Source: Acidobacteriota bacterium | Lineage (GTDB): Bacteria > Acidobacteriota > Vicinamibacteria > Vicinamibacterales > CAVVIG01 | Direction: 5' to 3' | Length of the DNA: 10,017 bases | Assembly (NCBI GenBank): GCA_003222455.1 | Contig: QHWF01000029.1 | Location: 1-10,017 of the forward strand | Shown here: in pieces, positions 1-5,884 of the stretch | How the letters are laid out: each line of letters opens with the position of its first letter | Numbering within the stretch: position 1 is the first letter of the stretch | Notes under the pieces: model-generated | Seen by the model: only the letters and a program-made list of their open reading frames with translations | Databases searched by the model: none | What the model was told of the DNA's origin: nothing | Translations under genes and position numbers: made by a program

Positions 1-49
1 TTCTCTGCGTCTCTGTGTAATACCGTTTCCACCGTCCTCTCCGTTTCGT
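1..49. repeat. Degenerate short-period intergenic repeat upstream of pcrA
   Basis: The first 49 bases are noncoding and pyrimidine-rich. CTCTGCGT and CTCTGTGT lie side by side at 3-18, and CCGT recurs exactly every 9 bases at 23, 32 and 41. On the other strand the first pair reads ACACAGAG/ACGCAGAG, close to the 9-mer family seen at 2340-2375 and 5768-5797. The repeat may extend beyond the window edge. I see no convincing promoter for pcrA in these bases, so its promoter may lie further upstream. Confidence 0.45.
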
Positions 50-71
50 CCCTGCGCCAGGCTCCACCGAA

Positions 72-2333
72 ATGCATTTCCTCGACACGTTGAACCCGGA
101 GCAGCGCGAAGCGGTGCTCCAAATCGCCGGGCCGCTCCTCATCCTCGCAGGCGCGGGTTCCGGTAAGACGCGCGTCATCACCAGCCGTGTGGCGCACCTC
201 GTGGGCGATGGCCACGCCCAGCCTGCCGAAGTGCTCGCCGTCACGTTCACCAAGCGCGCGCGCGTCGAAGCGCTCCTCGGCGCCGATTGCAGCCGCATGT
301 GGGTCTCGACCTTTCATTCGCTCTGCGCGCGGCTGCTGCGGCGGGAGGGACCGGCGATTGGCCTGTCGCGCGAGTTCGTCATCTACGACTCGTCGGATCA
401 GGTCACCGTCGTCAAGCAGGCGCTGAAGGAGCTGCACATCGACGACTCGTTCATGCAGCCGCGTGTCGCGCTGGCGCGGATCAGCCAGGCGAAGAACCTG
501 ATGGAAACGCCGCAAACGATCGCGACCGCGGCCTGGAATCCACGGGACGAGCAGTTCGCGAAGGTATACGCGCGCTACGCGACCGCGCTCACCGGCAGCA
601 ACGCGCTCGATTTCGACGACCTGCTGCTGAAGACGGTCGACCTGTTCCAGCAGTCGGAACGGGTCCGGACGAAGTACGCCGAGCAGTTCCGGTTCGTCAT
701 GGTCGACGAGTACCAGGACACGAATCGGCCGCAGTACCTGTTGATCCGGAGCCTGGCGGACGTCCACCGCAATCTCTGCGTCGTCGGCGATCCCGACCAG
801 TCCATCTACAAGTGGCGCGGCGCCGACCTGCGCAACATCCTCGATTTCGAGCGCGATTTTCCCGAGGCCCGGATCGTCAAGCTCGAACGCAACTACCGTT
901 CGACACAGATCATCCTCGATGCGGCGTCGGGCGTCATCCGTCAGAACCAGAACCGTAAAGATAAACATCTGTGGACCGACCGCAAGGGTGGCGATCGGAT
1001 CGTGTATTTTCGCGGCACCGACGAGCTCGAAGAGGCCGACTACATCACACGCACCGCCCGCGCCGCCCTCGCCGACGACGTCGAGGCGACCGTCGCGGTG
1101 CTGTATCGCACGAACGCGCAGTCGCGCACGATTGAAGACGCGCTCATGCGCGAGGGCGTCGCCTACAAGGTTGTCGGCGGCGTCCGTTTCTACGAGCGCC
1201 GCGAAATCAAGGACGCGCTCGCGTACATGCGGCTGGTCATCAACCCGCACGACGACGTGAGCCTGCGGCGCGTCATCAACACGCCTGCGCGCGGCATCGG
1301 CAAGGGCGTGATGGAAGCCATCGAAAAGGTCGCGCCGCACGCCGACGCCGATCTGCCGCTGCTGTCCACGGGCCTGCAGCCGGCGGTCTCCGCAAACTCG
1401 CTGTGGGCGCGCATTGTCCGCGGTCTGGAGGACCGGGCCTTTCCGCCTCGCGCCGCGGCTTCGCTCGCCGTGTTTCGCGACCTGATCGTAAATCTCACCG
1501 ACATGGCCCGTCGCGAGCCGGCGTCGATCGCCATCGGGAAGATGCTGGACCAGAGCGGCTATGTGAAAGACCTGCGGGAAGAGCGCAGCGAGGATGCCGA
1601 GGGCCGCATCGAAAACCTCGCAGAGCTGGTGTCGGCGGCACGCGAATACGAGAGCCGCGAGGCCGAGCCGTCGCTGGGCGGGTTCGTCGACCGCCTCTCG
1701 TTGCTGTCAGACGTGGACGAGGAACAAGGGTCCAGGGATGCCCGCGTGTGGCTGATGACGCTGCACAGCGCCAAAGGGCTCGAGTTCCCCGTCGTGGTCA
1801 TCGCCGGCCTCGAGGAAGGCCTCTTCCCGCATTCGCGGTCGTCTGACGACGAAGCCGAGCTCGAAGAGGAACGCCGCCTCTGCTACGTCGGCATGACCCG
1901 GGCGCGTTCGCGCCTCGTGCTGACAGGGGCCGCACGCCGCCGCGTCTTCGGCGAGTATCAGTCTAGTAAGCCGTCGCGGTTCATCGACGAGGTCCCCGCC
2001 GAGCTGCTCGACCGCATCGCGCCGTCATTCTCGCCAGGGGCCTATCAGGGACACTTTCCACACTACGAATTCCGGACCAACCCGTACGGGCGCGGCGGCC
2101 GCCGGGGAGGACGCGTGCGGGAAGAGGCCGCGACATATGCGTACGAGGACGAGGATCAGTCGGCCGGCCTGCTGGCGCTTCGTGCGGGCATGCGCGTCCG
2201 GCATCCGCAGTTCGGCGTCGGCAGCGTCATCAGCGTCGAACCCGTGGACAACGACACCAAGCTCGTGGTCCGCTTCAACGCGGTGGGCGTCAAGACGCTG
2301 CGCGCGAAATACGCACGGCTGGAGCTTGCGTGA
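72..2333 (+). CDS. pcrA: ATP-dependent 3'-5' DNA helicase, PcrA/UvrD family
   Basis: This is a superfamily 1A helicase that unwinds DNA 3' to 5' in nucleotide excision and mismatch repair, removes RecA filaments and helps resolve replication-transcription conflicts in the cytoplasm. At 753 residues it has the usual family length. Visible motifs: Q motif LNPEQREAV (7-15), Walker A AGAGSGKT (26-33), Walker B DEYQDT (212-217), motif III VVGDPDQSIYKWRGAD (237-252), motif IV LERNYRST (271-278), motif V TLHSAKGLEF (563-572) and motif VI RRLCYVGMTRAR (601-612). Residues 703-752 resemble the C-terminal Tudor-like domain by which PcrA/UvrD bind RNA polymerase, which favours PcrA over Rep. Motif Ia is odd: TFT is followed by KRARVE instead of the usual NKAAxEMxxR, about six residues short. 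The ATG at 72 gives the expected family N terminus (FLDTLNPEQ), though only a weak AGG lies upstream. The gene converges on the lipoprotein gene with a 39-bp gap. Confidence 0.95.
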   Translation: MHFLDTLNPEQREAVLQIAGPLLILAGAGSGKTRVITSRVAHLVGDGHAQPAEVLAVTFTKRARVEALLGADCSRMWVSTFHSLCARLLRREGPAIGLSREFVIYDSSDQVTVVKQALKELHIDDSFMQPRVALARISQAKNLMETPQTIATAAWNPRDEQFAKVYARYATALTGSNALDFDDLLLKTVDLFQQSERVRTKYAEQFRFVMVDEYQDTNRPQYLLIRSLADVHRNLCVVGDPDQSIYKWRGADLRNILDFERDFPEARIVKLERNYRSTQIILDAASGVIRQNQNRKDKHLWTDRKGGDRIVYFRGTDELEEADYITRTARAALADDVEATVAVLYRTNAQSRTIEDALMREGVAYKVVGGVRFYERREIKDALAYMRLVINPHDDVSLRRVINTPARGIGKGVMEAIEKVAPHADADLPLLSTGLQPAVSANSLWARIVRGLEDRAFPPRAAASLAVFRDLIVNLTDMARREPASIAIGKMLDQSGYVKDLREERSEDAEGRIENLAELVSAAREYESREAEPSLGGFVDRLSLLSDVDEEQGSRDARVWLMTLHSAKGLEFPVVVIAGLEEGLFPHSRSSDDEAELEEERRLCYVGMTRARSRLVLTGAARRRVFGEYQSSKPSRFIDEVPAELLDRIAPSFSPGAYQGHFPHYEFRTNPYGRGGRRGGRVREEAATYAYEDEDQSAGLLALRAGMRVRHPQFGVGSVISVEPVDNDTKLVVRFNAVGVKTLRAKYARLELA

Positions 2334-2339
2334 CCCGTG

Positions 2340-2375
2340 TTTGCGTCCTTTGTATCCTTTGTGTCCTTCGCGTTA
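2340..2375. repeat. Four tandem 9-mers at a convergent gene junction
   Basis: Four consecutive 9-mers follow one another: TTTGCGTCC (2340), TTTGTATCC (2349), TTTGTGTCC (2358) and the degenerate TTCGCGTTA (2367). They fill almost the whole gap between the pcrA stop codon and the lipoprotein gene, and the last unit supplies the lipoprotein stop codon (TAA on the minus strand, 2375-2373). In reverse complement the unit reads roughly GGACRCAAA, related to the 9-mers between gyrA and gyrB. No GC-rich hairpin followed by a T-run is visible here, so this is not an obvious bidirectional terminator. Confidence 0.7.
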
Positions 2376-3116
2376 GGACGTCTTCCCGGCCGGCGACCCC
2401 GCGTCTTTTATCCCCGCGATAATCCAGCGGCCCGTCAATTCGCGATCCCCTTTCAAGACGGCCCGCTGCATGGTCACGACGAATGTCTTTTGTGCCGTCT
2501 CCCCGCTCGGCAGCCTGACGGTCGCCGAGATCGTGACGTCTTTCGAGACCAGCTCACCGTCGTATTTGGTGATATCGACGGGTGAATTGCTGCCGCCGTT
2601 GATGCTCAAATCCACGACACTGCTCTCGCCCGCGAGCTTGCGTCTGGCCTCGGACACTTTCCTGGAGACCGCCACGCCGTCCTGAACGATTTTCGACCAC
2701 GTTGCCTGGACCTCCACGTCCTTTCCCTTGAGCCGCGTCTTCTCCCGGTCGGCCTTCAACACCCGCTGAATCGCCTCGAGGTTCTCGTTCTGATACGCCT
2801 CCTTCCGCTTCGTGAACGCGGCATCGTCGGCCTTGGCGGCGTTGTGCGCCTGGGCGAGCGCTTTGAGGGGCAGCGTCTTTCGCTGTTCCGGGGTGACGGT
2901 CACGATATCGAACGTGGTGACCGTGCCCTGGGTACGCGGCTCGAAGGACACCATGGTGATGTTGTTCAAGGACGTGTTGTCGCGGAGTCGTGACGCCGTG
3001 AAGAATTGGTTGAGGATGGGCTGCTCGGGATGGCCGGAGCAGGCGGCCGCGGCGAGCGCGAGCGCGCTGAGCGAAATGGCGAACAGACTTGTGGAGCTCA
3101 GTCGTGGCCGGGACAT
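2373..3116 (-). CDS. Predicted secreted lipoprotein of unknown function
   Basis: I do not recognise a family for this 247-residue protein. The N terminus looks like a lipoprotein signal: SRPR, then a hydrophobic stretch (about residues 10-25, LFAISLSALALAAAA), then Cys26. The residue at -3 is Ala rather than the favoured Leu, so the lipobox is imperfect, and a cleaved non-lipoprotein signal is possible. Residues about 85-135 are charged and Ala/Lys/Glu-rich, consistent with a helical or coiled-coil section. The C-terminal half (about 165-240) alternates polar and hydrophobic residues, as expected of beta strands. An excellent Shine-Dalgarno, AGGAGGTG (minus strand, 3128-3121), sits just before the ATG and fixes the start. 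The gene lies downstream of gyrA on the same strand across a 153-bp gap holding a large inverted repeat, so it may or may not share the gyrase transcript. Nothing ties it functionally to gyrase. Confidence 0.8.
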   Translation of the reverse strand: MSRPRLSSTSLFAISLSALALAAAACSGHPEQPILNQFFTASRLRDNTSLNNITMVSFEPRTQGTVTTFDIVTVTPEQRKTLPLKALAQAHNAAKADDAAFTKRKEAYQNENLEAIQRVLKADREKTRLKGKDVEVQATWSKIVQDGVAVSRKVSEARRKLAGESSVVDLSINGGSNSPVDITKYDGELVSKDVTISATVRLPSGETAQKTFVVTMQRAVLKGDRELTGRWIIAGIKDAGSPAGKTS

Positions 3117-3145
3117 TCCGCACCTCCTGTGTGATCATGAGATAT

Positions 3146-3261
3146 CAGATTGTAGATTACAAATTACAGAATTCAGATTGGCGATCGGAATTGCCGACCG
3201 GAATTGCCGATCGAAATCGCCGATCGAAATCTGAAATCTACAATCTGCAATCTGCAATCTC
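3146..3261. repeat. Inverted-repeat element of tandem 7-mers, gyrA-lipoprotein gap
   Basis: The left arm (3146-3180) is five consecutive 7-mers with consensus CAGATTG: CAGATTG, TAGATTA, CAAATTA, CAGAATT, CAGATTG. The right arm (3227-3261) is five 7-mers of the complementary type: AAATCTG, AAATCTA, CAATCTG, CAATCTG, CAATCTC. The arms share a perfect 13-bp inverted match, 3146-3158 with 3235-3247, and pairing can continue inward with a bulge into GATCGG. In RNA from gyrA this would fold into a long, AU-rich, imperfect hairpin just before the lipoprotein Shine-Dalgarno. It lacks the compact GC stem and U-tract of an intrinsic terminator. It could be a mobile or expanding intergenic repeat, an mRNA-stabilising stem, or neutral. 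Confidence 0.8.
3182..3233. repeat. Four tandem 13-mers at the centre of the inverted repeat
   Basis: Four adjacent 13-mers are CGATCGGAATTGC, CGACCGGAATTGC, CGATCGAAATCGC and CGATCGAAATCTG. Each differs from its neighbour at one to three positions. The unit contains the palindrome CGATCG. The last unit merges into the first right-arm 7-mer, so the 13-mer and 7-mer arrays are continuous. No reading frame is evident. Confidence 0.8.
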
Positions 3262-3269
3262 AACACCCA

Positions 3270-5753
3270 TTACGGTTCCTCTTCTTCCTTCTCGACGAGC
3301 CGGGCGATGGAAACGACCTTGTCGCCTTCTTCGATGTCGATGAGCTTCACGCCCTGCGTGGCGCGGCCAATCGCGCGCACGTCGTTGGTCGGCATTCGGA
3401 TGATCATGCCCTGCTGGGTGATGAGCAGCAGTTCATCGCCTTGCTGGACGTAGGCGACACCGACCACCAGGCCGTTCCGCTCCGTCGTCGCGATGTTGAT
3501 GATACCGACGCCGCCGCGGGACTGCACGCGATATTCGTCGATCTCGGTCCGCTTGCCGACGCCGCCTTCGGTGACCGTCAGGAGGGTGCCGCCGGGGTGG
3601 ACCACCTCCATGGCCACGACGTAGTCGTCGTCTCGCAAGGAGATACCGCGAACACCGTAGGCGACCCGGCCCATGGGACGCACGTCGGTTTCTTCGAATC
3701 GGATCGCCATCCCGTTCCGGGTGCCGATGAAAACCTGGCCGGCGCCGTCGGTCACCTGGACCGCGATCACGGCATCGCCCTCCTCGACGCCCATCGCGAT
3801 GATGCCGCCCGCCCGCGGGTTGCTGAAGGCCGACAGCGCGGTTTTCTTGACGACGCCGCGCCGCGTGCCCATCACGATGAACTTGTCCTCGGCGAATTCC
3901 TTCACCGCCAGCATCGCGGCAATCTTCTCGCCGTCTTCGAGCGATACCAGATTGGCAATCGCCTTGCCTTTCCCGCCCGGCCCGACGTCCGGAATCTCGT
4001 GGACCTTCAGCCAGTACGCCCGGCCGCGGTCCGAGAAAATCATGATGTACGCGTGGCTCGACGCAACGAACAGATGGCTGACGAAGTCCTCTTCACGGGT
4101 GCGCATCCCGATGCGACCTTTCCCACCCCGACGCTGATTGCGGTAGGTGGAGATCGGCGTGCGCTTGATGTAGCCGGTGTTGCTGACCGTGATCGCCATG
4201 TCCTCGTCGGCGATCAGGTCTTCGACGCTCAATTCGCCCGACTCGTCGATGATCTCCGTGCGCCGATCGTCGCCGTACTGCTCGCGGACCTGCTTCAACT
4301 CGTCGATGATCATCTGCATCAGCAGGCGATCGCTGTTGAGGATGGCGCGCAGGCGTTCGATGGTTTTCAACAGCTCGGCGAGCTCGTCGAGGATTTTCTG
4401 GCGCTCCAGGCCGGTGAGCCGCTGCAGCTGCATGTCGAGGATGGCCTGCGCCTGCACCAGCGTGAGGCCGAAGTTCGTGGTCAGGCCGTCGCGCGCCTCG
4501 GGGACGGTCTTCGACCCGCGAATCAGCTTGATCACCTCGTCGAGGTGATCGAGCGCGATCTTCAGCCCTTCGAGGAGGTGGTAGCGGGCTTCCGCCTTTC
4601 GCAGCTCGAAGTCGGTGCGGCGGCGGACGATTTCGCGCCGGAACCCGACGAAGGTCTCGACGAGCTCGAGCAGGTTCAGCACCTTCGGCCGGCCGCCGAC
4701 AATGGCGAGCATGATGACGCCGAAATTCGACTGGAGCTGCGTGTGCTTGTAGAGATTGTTGAGGATGACCTCGGCCACCTCGCCGCGTTTCAGCTCGATG
4801 ACAATCCGCATCCCCTCGCGATCCGATTCGTCGCGCAGATCCGAGATGCCGTCGATGACTTTTTCGCGGACCAGATCCGCGATCCGCTCGAGGAGCGTCT
4901 TTTTGTTGACCTGATACGGTATTTCGGTGATGACGATCGCGATGCGGTCGCCCTTCTTGTTCGTCTCGATCGTCGAGCGCGCGCGCATCTGGATCGACCC
5001 GCGTCCGGTGGTGTACGCCTGGAGGATGCCGCTGCGGCCGATGATGAACCCGGCGGTCGGAAAATCGGGGCCGGGGATCAATTTGATCAGCTGTTTGAGC
5101 TTTTCGCCGCGGGCCGGGGCCGCCTCGTCGCTGTCGGCGGGACGCAGGTGGGTGTTCTCGACGAGCCAGATGCAGGCATCGACCACTTCACGCAGGTTGT
5201 GCGGCGGCACGTTGGTCGCCATCCCGACCGCGATCCCGGACGATCCGTTCACGAGCAGGTTCGGGAACGGCGCGGGAAGGACGGTCGGCTCTTCGGTGGT
5301 CTCGTCGTAGTTGGGCGCGAAGTCGACGGTCTCCTTGTCGAGATCCGTCATCATGTCGTCGCCAATCGATTGCAGCCGCGCCTCGGTATATCGCATCGCC
5401 GCGGGCGGATCGCCGTCGACGGAGCCGAAGTTCCCCTGGCCGTCGACCAGGGGATAGCGCATGTTGAATTCCTGCGCCAGCCGCACGAGCGTGTCGTAGA
5501 TGGACGCGTCGCCGTGCGGGTGAAAATTTCCCATCACCTCGCCGACGATCTTCGCGCACTTGCGATAGCCGCGCGTCGGCGACAGGCCCATCGTCTTCAT
5601 GCCGTATAACACACGGCGATGCGCCGGCTTCAGCCCGTCGCGGATGTCGGGCAGCGCTCGTCCGATGATTACGCTCATGGCGTAATCCATGTACGAACGC
5701 TTCATTTCGTCTTCGATGTTGACCGGGTGATGCCTCGGATTCGGATCGGCCAT
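3270..5753 (-). CDS. gyrA: DNA gyrase subunit A
   Basis: GyrA is the breakage-reunion subunit of the A2B2 gyrase, which introduces negative supercoils using ATP hydrolysed by GyrB. The protein has 827 residues. The winged-helix/tower core holds the catalytic pair Arg121-Tyr122 (AAMRYTEARL), with the same numbering as E. coli. The quinolone-pocket segment HPHGDASIYD (78-87) has Ala at 83 and Asp at 87. A coiled-coil/exit-gate section follows (about 365-490), then a beta-pinwheel C-terminal domain (about 505-815) with repeated blades. The GyrA-box QRRGGKG (540-546) separates it from ParC. The acidic tail is short (EKEEEEP). A small Ala/Glu/Asp-rich insert lies at about 201-217. The ATG at 5753 has GAGG four bases upstream and gives the expected start. 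gyrA follows gyrB after 131 bp containing an inverted repeat, so co-transcription is plausible but not certain. Confidence 0.98.
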   Translation of the reverse strand: MADPNPRHHPVNIEDEMKRSYMDYAMSVIIGRALPDIRDGLKPAHRRVLYGMKTMGLSPTRGYRKCAKIVGEVMGNFHPHGDASIYDTLVRLAQEFNMRYPLVDGQGNFGSVDGDPPAAMRYTEARLQSIGDDMMTDLDKETVDFAPNYDETTEEPTVLPAPFPNLLVNGSSGIAVGMATNVPPHNLREVVDACIWLVENTHLRPADSDEAAPARGEKLKQLIKLIPGPDFPTAGFIIGRSGILQAYTTGRGSIQMRARSTIETNKKGDRIAIVITEIPYQVNKKTLLERIADLVREKVIDGISDLRDESDREGMRIVIELKRGEVAEVILNNLYKHTQLQSNFGVIMLAIVGGRPKVLNLLELVETFVGFRREIVRRRTDFELRKAEARYHLLEGLKIALDHLDEVIKLIRGSKTVPEARDGLTTNFGLTLVQAQAILDMQLQRLTGLERQKILDELAELLKTIERLRAILNSDRLLMQMIIDELKQVREQYGDDRRTEIIDESGELSVEDLIADEDMAITVSNTGYIKRTPISTYRNQRRGGKGRIGMRTREEDFVSHLFVASSHAYIMIFSDRGRAYWLKVHEIPDVGPGGKGKAIANLVSLEDGEKIAAMLAVKEFAEDKFIVMGTRRGVVKKTALSAFSNPRAGGIIAMGVEEGDAVIAVQVTDGAGQVFIGTRNGMAIRFEETDVRPMGRVAYGVRGISLRDDDYVVAMEVVHPGGTLLTVTEGGVGKRTEIDEYRVQSRGGVGIINIATTERNGLVVGVAYVQQGDELLLITQQGMIIRMPTNDVRAIGRATQGVKLIDIEEGDKVVSIARLVEKEEEEP

Positions 5754-5767
5754 TGGACCTCACGAAT

Positions 5768-5873
5768 GAACGCAAAGGCCGCCAAGTTCGCAAAGGTTTC
5801 CGTTCAGGATTTCACAGGCTGCGAGCGGCGGAGATCAAATGGCCGCTTTGCGGCCTTAGCGGCCTTGGCGTTC
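5768..5873. repeat. Inverted repeat built of 9-mers between gyrB and gyrA
   Basis: The left arm (5768-5795) includes the 9-mers CGCAAAGGC, CGCCAAGTT and CGCAAAGGT (5771-5797). The right arm (5846-5873) lies in GGCCGCTTT, GCGGCCTTA, GCGGCCTTG and GCGTTCTTC (5841-5876). By my alignment the 28-base arms match in inverted orientation at 24 positions, with a 50-base loop. The array occupies nearly the whole gap between the gyrB stop and the gyrA ribosome site. The architecture (tandem short units in each arm, in opposite orientation) mirrors the element downstream of gyrA, but with a 9-base period and GC-rich units. The stem could form in the gyrB-gyrA transcript. No U-tract follows, so it is not a classic terminator. 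Confidence 0.75.
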
Positions 5874-5884
5874 TTCTCCGTCCG

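Noticed and set aside
2812..3234. 140-codon plus-strand frame opposite the lipoprotein 5' end
   Set aside because: It runs antisense to the signal peptide and continues into the repeat element, with low-complexity translation from repeats.
3146..3261. Possible CRISPR-like array
   Set aside because: Units of 7 and 13 bases are directly adjacent with no spacers, so this is a tandem/inverted repeat and not CRISPR.
3146..3261. Possible gyrA intrinsic terminator
   Set aside because: The stem is AU-rich and imperfect with no following U-tract; terminator function cannot be supported from sequence.
3204..5609. 801-codon open frame on the plus strand opposite gyrA
   Set aside because: It is antisense to an unmistakable gyrA, its translation is a His/Asp/Arg-rich mirror of gyrA codons with no recognisable motif, and such frames are expected in GC-rich genes.
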